Assembly (NCBI RefSeq): GCF_947623445.1
Contig: NC_135240.1
Coordinates: 8,122,001 to 8,186,000 of the forward strand
Reading direction: 5' to 3'
Source of the DNA: Clavelina lepadiformis
Taxonomy: Eukaryota; Chordata; Ascidiacea; Aplousobranchia; Clavelinidae
DNA: 64,000 nt
Each line of letters opens with the position of its first letter. The first letter of the stretch is position 1. A model generated the notes under the pieces. The model did not search any database. It was not told the origin of the DNA and saw only the letters and a program-made list of their open reading frames with translations. A program made the translations under genes and the position numbers. This document shows, in pieces, positions 1 to 14,800 of this stretch.

Positions 1-3000
1 AGTCTTTTAACAAGGCAGATAAATCAAAGTAGACAATGATCAGCGATAGCTGATTTCATGAAATCGTGTCCACACCGCACGCTCAATGCTGTGTAAATAT
101 CCTGCCATTGTGTCAGATCGGCGTGGGTACCTCAACCGTATAAAGTGTACGCACTGAGATATGCCGCAAAAAAGCGGCGTAACTTTTACTCGCCGAGCCT
201 TGCACGTTTGTAGACAATACAAGTTTTGCTCATGTTCGTTTTGCTCATTTTCCATTAACCTGCGATGCAAAGTATCAAACTGATTAGCCATGTTAGGATA
301 AGGTTACTATGTTAGGATATGGTAATTATACACCATGACCTGAAACGCACGTGCTTTAAACCTGCCTTAGCCCATTGTCGGTCGATGTCAAATCCTAATA
401 TGGGGTTACCTTATGCAACTACTGTACACGGCACGTGTTTCTAATGACACACCTCTCGAACATATATGCACCGCCATCCTTGCACGTCTACTTAAGAATA
501 AGATAAAAACGCTGATTTTAGCAACGCTCAAGAGGTCAACTTAGTTTGGTAAACTAAGGCAGGAAAAGGATTAAATCGGTTAAGAATTAATACAACCCTG
601 GCATTGATGGATGGGGACTATACGGTATTAACGTACAAGATTCCTTTTGGTTGTTTTTATTTTGACCTGTCTTGTACATGTTTTAATCGTACTTTTGCTA
701 TAGTGCTTTCTTTGGTATAGGTAAGATGGCGTTCGCTTCATACTTACATCGGCATCGGTGAATTTTGTGCTTGCAGGCGGTGAAACACAAATTTCCAAGT
801 TGGCGGCGTTCTGTGAATAACATCAGTGCAAAACGTGCGTCGAGGTCGGGTCGAAAAGTCGTCCGCGGTAACCGGATAAAAGCGGTTTTCATTGCACTCG
901 TTGCGAAGACGAGCCTTTATACGGTGGTGGAGGAATGTGCGGTTCTTGCTTAACGACATGTAATTAGACAGTTTCTGGCAATAAATGTTGGTGGTACAAC
1001 TGGGCATATCCACGCCCGAAAGACGTTCTTTGTGCGGCATCAAGCAGAAAAAGTACAATATGCGCCGCCATACATTTTATATGCGCTCGAACACCGTAGA
1101 TATTTGTATAGCACTTGTAATTTTACGAAGATATATGCCAATAATCTTTTGAGTTAGATTTGAAAAGGGCAAGGCCTTTATCGCATAAGTCTGATGGTCA
1201 ATATAAATCTTTTGCTGCGTGGACAGGATTAGTAAGAGCGCTTGTCAGGGTCAATTATTGATTTGTTCTGTCAATAAGCTTGTTACATTCGCGAGCGTTT
1301 GTTACGAATGTGAAAAATCTTTCTTAATATATCTTCATGTTTGCTCTGAGATTCTGAAGCATTGCGACATTGATGTGAAAATCTCTCGCAGTTTATTTGA
1401 CCCCCTGACACTCCTGGGTGGTTTTCCCTTCATTTCAACGGCGTGTTTGTTATCTTGTAAAAGCTTTTGCTACTCTACGGCATTTCCTGGGCTACCGTGA
1501 TACTAGACGTTTGATCTTAGGACACTTAAATAAACAAAGATCAACGCAGCGTTAATCTGAACTAAAAAACACACGCACTGACTAAAGCTTTCACCGTTAA
1601 AACTTGTACCCTAAAATTTCTTTTTTGCTGATGCCATTTTTTAAATCAACGAAATTACTTTCCAGCGTACATGCTGGTTCGGTCTACTATCTTCTTACTA
1701 AAAGCCTCGGGCTCGCCGACAAAAACTTTTTTGTTTGCATTATGACGTAAGTATCGCTCGTCTGCGTCAATAGAGAAGAAGGACGGCGGAGCAAAGATAA
1801 ATAATGGGCCACGGCCGAAAACAGAGAAAATTTTGGGCGATCTTATCGTTTGGGATGTTGTGTTTACGTGTTGCTTATCTCTGCGGTACGTTAATCGGTT
1901 GTATCATTACATGTATCAAATTTGCTCCAGTTATTCAAGTTATTTAGCCCGCTGACAATTTTTATCGTCTGCTCCGGCTGGCGACAAAGAAGGTCGAGTC
2001 TGTACCCGAGCAAATAGCTGGCACCCGTCGTGGGAAAAGTTTACCTCTTAGCTTATGGGCCAGATAGAAGCTATCCACACGTACGTGGTTTGTGCAAGGG
2101 CAACCCTCTTACTCTTAAGATTTTCTTTGCGTTTTTGATCGGTGTCGGACTCAAACGATCCGTGGCCAGGAAATTAGGCGTAATGAGTTTTTATTTTCTT
2201 TCTTGCTTGTTGTCATAACTGGGGTTCTACTTTTGCAGAATTTCTCAAGCACAGCTTGTTGTCCGTTTTGTTTTCGACTTGCTTGCAGGCATGCATGTCG
2301 TGCAAACACAACCAACGATAGGCTTATAGGTAAGTATACACCTATGCTGTCGGTCAAAGAGCCATATTCACCTGAAATACACGAAATACGCCCATGTTTC
2401 GCAGATGTCCGCCGTGCAAGCACAACCAACGATAGGCTTATAGATACGTATACCAGTGAAATTGAACGGTGCTGTACACCTGCTTGCACTTACTCCAGCT
2501 TTCAACGCATGAAATTGTCAGCTGCCGTCTGCCTCAGTTTGATCTGAACTTTAGTCATGACAATGCACATTTGTAGGTGAATGACAAAGGTTTTAATCCG
2601 TTCATCTATGGAGCAGGCATGTATGAAACTCGTGTGGGCTTTAAGCATATGCAGGCTCATTTGTCATGTCAAAGTTTTGCATTTCAGTCATTTGTTCTGG
2701 AGTAATAATAATGTCGTATTGTCAGTTTTGACTTCCATTTTAACCGTTATATACATTACCCCACGCCGTGCCAAGCTTGCTTACAAGTTAAGTTTAAAAT
2801 TGCTTTGGCAGACGACGATGGACCCGTGTAAACCGAAGGTTAATAATATTTACGACGAGGTCATTTGTCTTAAACGGCGTTGGGGTTCCATTGGAATATA
2901 AATAAGTTAATCCCGTATTAGCGAGATTAGAAACATTCCAGTGCTTCATCTGACAGGCGATACTTGCAATGTGAAAGTTTGCAGCCATTCCAACCGATAA

Positions 3001-6000
3001 AGGTCATAAACGAGCCATAAAAAATTTAGGTTTAGGAAGATACAGTTTTCCCCTTGAGGCCGCAGTATTTGATGACATTTCGCTGATCGACGATGGTTTA
3101 TGACCATTTCATAGAAATGACCCATTGACTTATTGTCAAGTTATAATACAACGCGTTTTCATAATGAGAATAGACTATATTAGCAGAAATGAACAACCTT
3201 TTTCGAATTTCATGTTGGTTTACAAGTCGCCTGTTAACCCAATATACGAGATTAGCATACCTTTTAATATGGGTAGTAAGATGTTAGGATTATGATTGGT
3301 TTAGCGACTCTAAATTAGATCTTTTATACAAAGTCGCAAGAAGAAGCAATAAACTGGTCCATATGATAACTTCATCAGATTTAACAGAATTCTCCATGAA
3401 GATCGAAGCTTATTTGCTTACCTTTCGTCGTTTGCCAGTGGTCTGCATGACGTTTGCGTTCTGGGAACAACCTGTTCTGGTGGTTGTCTAAACATTTTTA
3501 CATTTTCAAACAGCCGTCCTTAATTGATACGCCTGTGAAGGGCAAAAAAATTATTGACATTTGCTTTGCAAAAAGTTCTACCAAACAGCTTTAACAAATA
3601 ATATAATTATAAAGTTCTTCTGTGCCCAATACATCCAGTGGCGGTATATCGGCTCTTTATTGCGCTTCCGTACTGAATGAATCTAAGTCTTTTGCACGTG
3701 CTGGTGCAGGCTATGTTTTGTGGTTAACCTCAACGCTTGTACGATACACTCTGCAGGATTAAATTAAGGGAAGTGTCGTCACAATATGCTACACGCTTGC
3801 AGTTGTCACTACAGAAAATATTGCAACGCAAGAATTGCAATTTGTCGAATATTTTAGAAAGTTTAAGATTCTTTTGAGGGTATGAGTAAATTTAGGCGGT
3901 GGTCTTGAAAAATGTTTAAGAAGTTGCTTAAATGACTTTGTGCGGATTCTTGTTTCATGTCTTGGATTATTTCAGCGGTAACGTCACAGTCTTTAAGACC
4001 CTTGTCATTTGGTGTCATTTTTGTATATTCTCAACAATTAAGGGTGCAGTTGAAGGGAACCAATGCCATGTTTTTACTACAAATTACGTGTTCGGTGCAC
4101 GTTCAGTTTGGTATAATCAGAACTTGAAATAAGGTGTCAAGTTATTGCCATTCGATATTATGATTTGATGAAAGTCTGACTTTTTCCGGGAAAATGACCT
4201 GTGGGTCTGAATTCGCTCTGTAGTCAAACAGCCATTTTGTATTATTTTTACGCTTTGTGTGACATCACTTAGCTAAACTATTTCACTTCAGCGAGTTATT
4301 TCATATTCCTCATTCTTAAAGTACTTTTGATTCCTCCAAAATTGTTCAAAACATGTAAATGATCATGAAAAATAGCGAGGTAGACTACTTTTTGTACGCG
4401 AGTTAAATCGCTAACTGATTCTTGGTTTCATGGTAATACCGCTAATTGTTTTTCTACATAAAAATAGAGATACGTTTTCCAGCAATAACGTACTGACAAT
4501 GATAAGCTACAGAAATAGCCAGAAAATTGAACAACCGTCAATAGGTGAAGGTTTTTTAGGAGTTACACTTGATAATTTATACGCAAAGTATTAGCCATAC
4601 GTTGCAAGAAACAAATCCCAATAAAAATTCATATAAACGTCCCCGCCATAACCAATTTACAAACGCCTATACTAGTAAGCTTAACGGAAATAATGGCAAC
4701 AGACTTAGTAGCACGTTCGTAGGATTGATTGCGACAAGTTGGCAGTTCATGGATTAGACAGAGAGTATAGAATACGTCAAATTCGTTATGAAGTCTACTT
4801 ATGGTTCACTTATTGTTTGGCTATCCCACCCTAAACCAGAGTTTGTTTCGCGATAAACGTGCCTTTAGCGCCAACTTTGTTAATAAATCAATGCCAAATG
4901 AACGTGACTGAATCAATGATGATTTGATGTTCATATACTGTAAAATTTAAACAAAGTAGGCTAAAAAATATTGAGAGCACGACAGCATTTTATCAACGAA
5001 AACATTTTTTCACTGAATTTGTCAGAATGCAGGAATACCTTAGGCCTATAGCAAGATTTTTCCCAAGTAATTAAGAAAAACAAAAAGTCCCGACTTCTAT
5101 CATATCTCGCCGTTGATAAAAATTAAGCGTTTGGTTGTGGTTGTCTTGAAAGCAGTAAACAGTAGGCCTAAACAGTCGTTAAATCTTCCCTTCTTTGCAA
5201 ACAATTTTGATTCTAAATATTTCAGAAACTAAAGCCAATAAAGAAGAAAGAATGCATCGTCAAATCAAACTTACAAACAATCTAAACACCGTAATACAAA
5301 AACTGACTGAAACGTTTAAAATTAATACCTAAACTTTAACAATTATTCAACTGTTTCGGGCATATTGACAAACTTTCTAAATATCAAAACGTAAGTATAT
5401 TGTAAATAATGTATATTCATTAATGTAGTTACTAAAACAAAAATGTAGCTTTCTACGACTAATGCGGCTGATGTAATTAATGTAGTCAAGTAATAAATAC
5501 GACGTAACCTCTTGATTAACTACATTTTGGTACTTAAAGTAGTCGATTGATTGGTTGTAAAATTCCGGCGTAAACATATAGTGTAGATACTTATATCTGA
5601 AGAAACCTTTGGCCTTGAGAAGAAAACCCAACGGTCAGAAATATCCTAAAAACAATACATCTTGGCCATAGTGTTAATCTCTGCAATAAGTTGCATAGAA
5701 CGGAAAGTTTTTTTATAAAAGTTAGAAAGGAAAAATTACTAACACGAAATTGTTACGACAAGCAGCCATCTCTTGTATCGTTTTGTTGACGTTACGTAAA
5801 CACAAACATTGCCAAGATTAACATTACAAGTTGATAACTTGCTGTATCCTTAATCCTGACCTGTATAAAGTGTAGCCTGACTACATGGTATTATGTAAAT
5901 ATTTATTTTTTGCCGTCTCTGTTACGGCAAAAATGTTTTACAATAACAGCTTGCCTCTGAAAAGACATCATTCATATTCTTTCATTCAGTTTACTTTATA

Positions 6001-6864
6001 CTGATTTTAATACCAATTTTTTTTTTGCTAACCTACTCGTAGCGGATGTACGGCGCCAGCGCCCACATGTGGTAAAAATAAAATAAATCTATGCTTGCCT
6101 GTCATTCGTTTAATGTTATCTTCTGCAAAGAATATAAGGCATCCAATAATTACAGATCAAATCTCTGCATGTATAAGTTGCGAAATACAAATGCTTCATA
6201 TATGATGGCAAACTGGTTACTCTAGTCTACTGTACTTTTCTGGGACAAAACCCATCAGAAAGTAGCTTACAGGGGTGTTCTGAAAGTTCTTCCAAGCAAC
6301 GGACGTCAAACCTAGCCCAAGTTTTAGCATGTACAACCAGAAGTGTTACGTGACATATACTGTCAAGGGTATCGTCCTGAAATCCTGTTCCTGTCAGCTC
6401 CAGCCCCTAACTAGCATTCCATCTACGCCATAGGGTGAAGATCCCAAGCCTGCCTAAGCAACGAATGCACAAGAAAGGAGGCTTATAACGAAGTAAGCTT
6501 ACAAGTTTCCATATTTTCTCGCGCTGTGAACGTAACGTCTCCGATAGAAGTTCCTTTGATTGAGTAATCTTTGAAAGCTCAACAAAAATGTGTTTTACAG
6601 GGGTGGCCGAAGTTTTCCAAGCATGAGCCGTATACAGCAAACTAGTTATGTTCGCGAGCCGCAAAATGTGCTGAATTGTGAATAAGCAAAACATTTTAAA
6701 ATCTAACAGTTTATTTAATCAGATGCTGCGAATAAATGTCACACAGAAGACTTGTGCGTTTCTATGCTGTCTGTAAGTTGCTTACAATCTGGTTGGTAAG
6801 TTGTCACAGCAATCAGAACCAATTCTGTTAAGTGGTCGTTAGTTAAGCTTCCACGATATTAAGA
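1..6864. other. Stretch without a supportable gene
   Basis: I see no coding region here that looks like a known protein or joins into a sensible exon chain. Open frames are short, on both strands and of random composition. The only structure I can point to is a 41-bp imperfect duplication near 2.3-2.45 kb. Weakly similar words near 6.27 and 6.60 kb (both beginning acaggggtg) may be a decayed repeat. It may be intergenic or intron of a gene lying outside the window. Confidence 0.5.
2299..2453. repeat. Pair of 41-bp direct repeats
   Basis: The words at 2299-2339 and 2413-2453 match over about 41 bp with a few substitutions. The shared core is cacaaccaacgataggctta. The copies are 114 bp apart start to start. 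No terminal inverted repeat or coding signal explains them, so this is probably a local duplication. Confidence 0.7.
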
Positions 6865-7478
6865 TTTTACGTAACCCATTATTAAATACAAGGATTCACA
6901 ATTGTACGTTGTACTAAAAATAGAAAAAAGTTGTATGGTAATTTTCTTAAGCTCAGGATGTTTAGTTTCTGGCACTTGTTTCCAGAAGTCAACAATAAAA
7001 TGGCTTTTATGGTACATTGTCATAGCTAAAGCTTCTTTCAATTCTAAGAGTTCAATTTCAGCAGCCGATGAGTGTGTGTAAAAAATCGGGGACTGGAAAC
7101 CCATCACTAATTACGTCAACATGGAAGGGATCCGCAAAAAAGGCAAAACATTGCTTCAAAGTATTCAAATCTAGCTTGGAAACAATCCACGAAATCTTGC
7201 AATTTATCATAAATATATTCTTTAAGTTTTTCATCATTTAACCCATTTTCAGGAAACTCTGTCACTCTCTTACTGAGATGAGGAAAACGGAATTGTCTTG
7301 ACATTATGTCGTTTTGAAAAAGTTTGATTTTGTTTTGGAAATTAAAAATTATCTGAGAAAGGTCTGTGATGATATTATTTTTCCCTCGACGGCCAAATTC
7401 AAAGTTTGAAAATGCTTCATAATATCAGTAAAAAACATCAGATCTTGCAACCCTTCATCACTTTCCAATTGCGGAAAT
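6865..7478 (-). pseudogene. Degenerate hAT-superfamily transposase, C-terminal part
   Basis: Reading the minus strand from 7478 downward gives a chain of peptides typical of the ZBED5/GTF2IRD2/FAM200-type hAT transposase C-terminus: FPQLESDEGLQDLMFFTDIM, then an LNLAVEGK segment, then MSRQFRFPHLSKRV, then the dimerisation-domain block with WKQVPETKHPELKKITIQL and FSIFSTTYNCESLY. The pieces are in different frames. There is a shift near 7407, after the EGK codons. At least one more lies near 7080-7130, where the NPF-like DPFHVDVISDGF stretch runs out of frame. It is therefore a dead copy. The N-terminal BED finger and most of the RNase H-like catalytic core are not recognisable upstream. A domesticated gene is unlikely given the shifts. 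Confidence 0.8.
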
Positions 7479-8509
7479 TGTTTTTATCTAAAAGGAAGGA
7501 AGTAAATATCAAGCGTAGACCTACTGTATTTCAAAAGACTATATTGTTTCTTTGTAGCTATTAAATGCCTTTTTAAAAAGAATAATAGAACAAACAAGAC
7601 TTTGATGGCATTTTCGGTATTGGACGGATCCTTAAACGAAAATGTTTCAGAAAACAGTTACACATTGCTGTTATAACGAGTCTAAACAATCCTGAGCCCA
7701 TTAGAATTAAGTGATTCAAAACGAGGTATTTACAAACTAACAACCCCAGGAGTGCTAACAATCGCTGGGGCATTGAAAATGTATTTCAGAATACCTTCAA
7801 AATTACATTACAGAAAACCAAATTTAATTTTACTGCTTGTCCAAGTTAATGCAAATTTCAAACATTCTCTTATTCGGCGTAAATCTTGTCCTACCGAATA
7901 ATTAGTTGTTTAATTGAAGTAAGTGTAGAACTTAGCTTGTGTCAGTAAACTTATAGGAAAGTTAGCAATTCATTAAACCTTGTATAAACGTAAACATACA
8001 GTTGCATCATACAGTTACAGTTCATACGAAACCGTATGAAGCAAAGCATCTATCAATCAAAGTATCGAACAGATCAAAGATAATGTAGTGTTGTGGGCAG
8101 AATGAAATTATTTTCATACGGTCATTAAATTAAGACGAATGCAATCGCGACACAAAGCCAAACTGCATGCTGGCATCGGAAACCATTTAAGCTCTCATGA
8201 CATATACGGTTGTTCATTCTTTTATCATTATAACAATGACATTATGCCAAAGCGGGATTTCCTGCTTCAGCAACCTAATTTCCTGATAATGGGACAACCA
8301 GGTGTGTAAGACGCATCTGTGCTTCAGATAAAAGACTGTAATTAACAACGAAAAAAACTTTGCTTTAAATTACTATACAGATTCTTTTAATGCGTTTTTA
8401 TTGTTGTATTAATTTTTAGGTAACAAAAATTTATTTCAGTTACAGTTTGTATGTTGATGTATATAGCAATGGAACGAAATTGATGCACATAAATTAATGA
8501 GCGTGCGAC

Positions 8510-8900
8510 TATTTCACGGTAAGTAGGTAACGCCGCCCGTAGTCGAAGGTAGGCGGTTTAGTTAGGAGAATTGGTATGCAAAAAGTCGATTTTAGTTATT
8601 TACGGTTTAATAGAAACTTGATTTAGAATGGAAGATAGGTTTGGGTTAGGCTGCTATGTTATAACATTAACGTCAGGTTAACAGAAGACTGTAAAAAGAG
8701 CTTCGAACGCACGATTTTTTTCCGGTGAAATAGTGGCAGCCTAAATTAATGTCGATGGAGACATTACTGTACTAAGGAAGTGAACATCTGACCGTAGCAA
8801 GGATACGCTGCTCGTTAAAAAAGATAGCCGTTTAGTTTAAGAGAAGCGTATGTAAAATATTTATTGTAGCGATGTGGGATTATAATAAAGTTGAGTTTAG
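8510..8900 (+). repeat. Dispersed repeat, two units
   Basis: The stretch 8510-8745 shares ordered words with 37245-37475: ggtatgcaaaaagtcgattt at 8573 and 37291, and near-identical tttttttccggtgaaata at about 8715 (ccgatgaaata in the other copy). A related second unit follows at about 8760-8900. A third trace of the ccggtgaaa block occurs near 28170. It is a diverged interspersed repeat without coding capacity. Confidence 0.6.
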
Positions 8901-8939
8901 ATTAAATGGTATAGGACAGGTTATATGTGTAGTTTAGGG

Positions 8940-9278
8940 CAGAGCTTTTCAAACTTGTTTGTTCTGCAAACTCATTAAAAAAAAGGTTTCTATGCGGCCC
9001 CTTGATGGGTAGCCTACACGTTAATGACAGTAAAACAATAAACGTTCCATAACAAATGTCAAGTTGTATTTTTGTCTATGACGAAATTATACAAATGTAC
9101 ACAATCCACGAAATTAACTAAAGAGTAATAAAAGGACCGCGTAATGGAAACAGTAAAGCGAATAATAAAATAACAAAAAAAACAATTCAATCCATAAAAG
9201 TTGAACTTCCATCACGACCTTAAAATTACATTTTGCGACCACAAAATGAAGTCGCGACCCATAGTTTGAGAAGCATTG
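8940..9278. mobile_element. hAT-type MITE with 8-bp target duplication
   Basis: Terminal inverted repeats read cagagcttttcaaac on the left and caatgcttctcaaac for the complement of the right end. The flanking 8-mers are gtttaggg (8932-8939) and atttaggg (9279-9286), 7 of 8 identical, as expected for an 8-bp hAT target duplication. The 339-bp interior has no coding capacity. It belongs with the other CAGNGGTTCTCAAAC-type elements in this window. Confidence 0.8.
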
Positions 9279-11869
9279 ATTTAGGGTACTGTTAAGCATA
9301 ATATACGCGTACGCCATCTTTGTTGTTGTGTTCACGACTACCTCAGCGAACAATTCCATTGTTTGTATGAGCGTGCGCCAAATGCGCGAGTCAATCAAAA
9401 AAGAAACTCAACTAAATTGCATTTAGCTGGATTTTCGTTCCTCTCTTAAGAAAGTTAAGATTGACTGCTGCCTGACCTGCTTAGGGTGAAATAGTCACTA
9501 TGTTGAAAATATATTGCAGAACTTAGCGGAAATAACATGCGTAATCTCGTGGCCGTCGTAAGCTGGAAGTGACTGTTAAATCGTAGCAAGCTAAGTCATA
9601 GCTCCGTTTTGGTATGTCTTTGTTATTCCTGGCGCAGTTTTTGCTTCAGACATTCAGTTCAGGTATAACATATATAGAGTAGACAATCTGGCAGCTTGCG
9701 CTTCTCTCTTGTTTTCAAATAACAAAAACCCTTCCCAAATTTAGCCACATGATTTAACGGTGCTTCGTGTTTGCCTTAAACTCAATGGCAAGGGCTAAAC
9801 GTAACTGAGTTTGAGCGTATATAACGTGCAAATAAAAAAAACATGAGGTCTGATACAAAAGGTAGCGCAACAGTTCTGAATAACGTTAACCTTTTCTTGC
9901 TTTTCTGTACAAGTATGAAGACGTTCTCTCTTTGTCGGCTCTTTTCTCTTACAAATTTACTACAAGTTACTCTTTGGCTATGCAGGGAAGCAAAAACGTG
10001 ACGTAATGCCCCTTCACCAGGTCTGACGATTCTTAACATGTTGTAGTGAAACAGGGTTGGCATGGAATCAATATTTCGTTTTTGCTGCATTGATTGAAGT
10101 AACAAACCAATCTGTAATATGTTGAATAGAATTGCCTATGTAGATTGTTTTGTAAACAACTAATAACGAGATTACTGGTACAAAGTATGAAGAGTAAGGA
10201 GATAGGCAGCACAATGAATTAAGCGAAAAACAGATGCCATATATATATGGGTTTCATGAAATTGGCTAAGATGGATTTACAGCCAAACTAGGACAGATTT
10301 TCCGTAGTGTAGCCTAACTTTCCAAGATTTAAAAACATGTTATGAGAATGAGAATTATGAGAATGCCAATTTAAGTCGATTTGTAAAATTGAAAATTACG
10401 CTAAACCTCAAGTAGGTTTCCCGGGAACTCCGGCGTACACATTCTGACGTAACATTTGTTTTGGCGATTTCAAGCATAGTACCAGCCTACTCCTGAAGAG
10501 TAGGAACGGAACGCAGTATTAGATAAAGTTTGTGTTCAAAGTTTGTTACTTGTTAGGAATATGAGGCCATTATTATTTACTGTTACTGTAATACAAATTC
10601 TGAACACCCAGCGTTAGACAGCTTTAAGAACAAGCCAAACACCTTGTCATATAGAACAAAATGCGATCGATTGTGGAGAGTGGCTTGTACGTTTACGGTT
10701 CAAATACCGGGCTTTTATTTCTTGCCAGATTGTCGGGAATGTACGGTCAAGGACTGCAGAGCTTTCCTGCTGGATTTAATGAAAACAGTTTCAGAAAAGG
10801 TTAAATCAGTAACGGCCAAAGGTTAGGAAAATTAGTAAAAATTTCAATACTATTTGTATACACAAATCTGTGAAAAGCGAATTATTTTGTTTCATTGTCG
10901 ATTTACAATTAAACGCCTCTGTCGCGTAACAATAGAGTGTTGGAACGACTATTGTTGTTGACAAGACACTCAATACATTCTCGGTTGCAATAGAGTACGT
11001 TTAGATACGAGCTGAGTGGTAGGGTCAGCTGCCGTACCGATTATACTAGTTCAGTAGTACAGTTTTGTGGTGTAGTTCTATTTAACGTGCACTGGCACAG
11101 CACACACATGCAGTAGCTGGTGTTTCCCAGAATTAACCTGTAACGACCAGATCTTTAGTAGCGGACAAGCTGTTTACTTTCTCCGCAGGTCTTCATGCGT
11201 GTGAGTGTGCAATATAGTACATACTTATATTTTGTGTAAGATATTAAGGTTTAGCGTGCCTGTTATAAGACCGCACTTCAAATTAACAAGAGATACAGTT
11301 ATCACTTATGCTTTACCCTGGGCTCTCACTATGCAAATATTTCTTACGGGAGTTTCCAAATTATGCTTGTAAAAGCGTCAGCATTGTTTATTGGAGTATG
11401 TTGTTTTTATTTCTATTTGTAGAATTATTCATGACTGAAACTAACTGTTGGTTTTACGATGAAACATTCTGGGACATTTAATTACCTGTCTTTTTGTAAT
11501 CTTCATAACAGATTTTAACATTTTAATAAACGTTTGTAGCGGTTATTGTAAAGTAAACGTATGCGAAGTGCAGCACTCGTGTGTTGAATTAGCCAGGACT
11601 TATCCATAATCGATTTCTAAAAGTCGTTCGTCAATTACTTCCTTGATCTCAAACAGCTGCTTGCCACTTGGAGTGTTTTTTTGGCTCGTTAAATCTTTGG
11701 AGTGTTGGCAACGGTTTGTGATTTTTGTGTCTTTAAGGGAAATTTTTTGGTCAAACTTAAGTATCTAACTCGCTGTCATTTGGATGAATCTAACGTTTAG
11801 TAGCAAAAGAATTTTAAATCTGTGAATTATAGGGTTGGACACCTTCAGCAGAAGAGTAACTACACCGAC

Positions 11870-14800
11870 ATGAAACTGTGGCCCACCTCGGCTATTCTGC
11901 TCTTGGTCACGATATACTTGGCAAGAACCGGAATGGTATGATGTCAATTATTGATCAAGCTTCGTCTATGTATTATCTCTCTTTTCCTTAAATACATGCG
12001 GTCATTGCTCATCATTACAAACCGTTTTCCCTTAAACAGTTGTTTTAAACGAAATACATTATTGTAAGTAATGCAATACCTTATCAGTAAAATATCTGCA
12101 CAGTGCACCGATTGTATTAGTTAATCCTTCATTGCGGTGTGGAAGTTGTTGACAATTTTGCCCTATCCTGTATAATCCTGCCCTATTTTGGCCTATAGCA
12201 ATTCATCTGGCAAACTTACCAATTCAATGGACATATAAACCGAGCCCGTGTGTGCGAATATGGATTATTTGCCATACAATTAAGAATGGAATTTTCTGGC
12301 CGCACAAAATAGTAACTATACCTAAATTTTAACTTCCATTTACCAATTTCCTTACTACATTATTTAATTACAAATTCCACGAACATTTATTTTTCACATA
12401 TTTTTAATACATACAATTTATAAGCCTCAGCCTCAGCGTAATGGGTTGTAGACAACTTGTTCACTATCCAGCACCGAAAACCCCAAGTATTAGAGGCACA
12501 TAATACCTCTTTTTTGAGTCTACGATAAAATTTAATGCCGTGCTGTGAAATACTGTATCAGTGGTGTATTTCACCAACAAACTTTTTATTTGAGTTTTTC
12601 TAGACTTCCGTTTGCATTTCAGGGTTACGTGCTTTCCCTTTCCGGACCAACGCTGCTTTACTTGACGGAGCTGGTACATACCGAAATACAGTCGTTTTCA
12701 CTTGCCTTTAGTCTTCGTTTCGTGGGAGTTATTATTGGTGGAGTAATGGTTGGTTTTGTAATGCACCGAACAAAGGAACAGATAAACCAACTTTATTTAA
12801 TGGGTTAGTTTTCGAGGTTAACAACATCGTTAACTATAGTCGTCGACACATGCAGAGAATATTTTTCCTTTTATTTTCAGCCATCTTCCTCTTTTTGAAA
12901 GGACTTTTCAATCTAATTACGCCTTGGCTCACTTCAATTTGGATCATGAGCATTGCTATTATGGTAATTGGCATCACATTTGGATATTTAGACGCAGGTG
13001 AGCACGTCGGTAGTTGAATCATGTTATAACAGTTTTTTTGTTTCCATGGAAACGACGTCAGAAAAATTAAAACATGTTTTATTTGTGTTCGATAACGATT
13101 ACTGTAGGTCTTCAAGCAATCATCCTTCGTATTTGGGGCGCAACAACATCGCGTCCTCTTATTTATCTATACCATTTTACGATCGGTATCGGTGGAATTT
13201 TCGCTCCGATAATTGGTAAGTTTTTGCTCAATGTCTCGTTACCTGACTTTCCACTCTCTTGTTACGGCGAATTGCGTGGATAGTTCAACACAGCAACTTT
13301 AATAAACCTTGTTCCAAGTTCTAACTTGTGAAATCGTGTGAAATGTATGAGACACCACAGGAGTAGTATCGGAAGAAAATGTTTGTAAAAGTAAGCAAGT
13401 GATATTCATCTTTTGTCGTTGCGTTTTTGATTTAAGTCTGCTTTACTTTCATAACTGTGCAGTTACGCTTGGGTGTAACAAAACAGACAAATCTGCCGTC
13501 AAGTCGCTCACTGCCTGCCATTGTGTCAAATTTGTTATCACAGTTAATCTACCCTGCGGATTTATAAACGAATGGTTTCTAACAAGTCAGACAATTGAAA
13601 CAACAAATAACCGCAACCACGTACAAAGAATTCCATCCACGCAAACACAATCGATTCCTTAGATTGTAGTCAGAATACGAAAACTTCTTTGTGCTGAATT
13701 GTGGTCAAGTTCTTAATTGCTGCATTGCTATTGATGTGCAGCGGGAATAGTTGTTGTATCAGAAAATTAGATTAGTCAGGAAAAATTTCGATACTGCAAC
13801 CATTTCCAATATACCAGATAACAAACAATATGGCGATGTTTATAACTTCTGAAATGTGAGAGAAAAAAAATGACCGTTATCAGTTATCATTGTGGCGAAA
13901 ACAAAATATTGATTGCTCCTAAGAAAGAAGTAGTTGCTAGAGCCTGCGGAACACTTCATGCTCATGGGAAAAGATGGTATGGCAAGTTCGCATTGGGAAC
14001 GGTTGTCATGGGTCGCAAAAAACAGGCCTGCTAAAGCGTTAAACAATTTGCAAACACTTTATACTGCGGTTGATAAGCATGTTTTTGTAATATCATCGTT
14101 ACATTTTCAGCCGAACCCTTTCTGCTTAAGGCGTACGGCCACCGAGAAAATAATCCAAATTGTCCAGGCAATTCAACTTCTAATGACTCATCAACATCAG
14201 CGGTCGGCGATCAGGAAGTATGTTGTAAAATTGTGAATGAGGCATTTTCTTTACTGTTGATGTAATGTTGAAAGTAGTAGGTTGTGTTTTGCCAACCGTA
14301 TTGAACAAACAATGCTCGCGACAGCGCTGAGACATGATTCTAACGATATTCTAACGATTTTAAGCTCAATCCTGTTGCCTGGTCATACATAATTATCGGC
14401 ATATACTTTTTCGTCATTACTATCCTCACCCTTGCTCTTGCCTACTTCAAAACCGATGGTAAGTTTAAACTAGATCTATAGGAGTAGATTTCAGCCTTGC
14501 CCGGTCGTTTATGAGAACCGTAATATTCAGCGGCGTTAGAAATGTATTATATTTTTACTGCTTTTTTGCAGAAAAAGCTTTTCAGAAGTTTTCTGCTTCT
14601 GAAAACGTGACCGTTGAGAAAAGAAAAGAAGAGCCAATCAGAGACTTGATATGGGTTTTCGCGCCTTTGATTGGTTATTATTTTTGCAGTGTTTCCAATG
14701 AGATTTTGTTTAACAGCTTCATATATCCAGTGGCAGTCTGTTCAGAGCTAAAGTTTTCGGTAAGCTTACTTTTTTCTATACTTTTGACTTGGCCAACATA

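Larger units (their letters stand above)
7479..11869. other. Non-coding stretch upstream of the first transporter gene
   Basis: No gene could be supported. It holds a dispersed repeat (8510-8900) with a hAT-type MITE beside it (8940-9278). The rest is AT-rich sequence without recognisable coding potential. The promoter of the transporter gene starting at 11870 should lie in its 3' part, but I could not pick a core element. Confidence 0.5.

Noticed and set aside
9114-9398. A 94-codon minus-strand frame.
   Set aside because: Most of it overlaps the hAT MITE at 8940-9278 and its end is hydrophobic low complexity. Not a gene.
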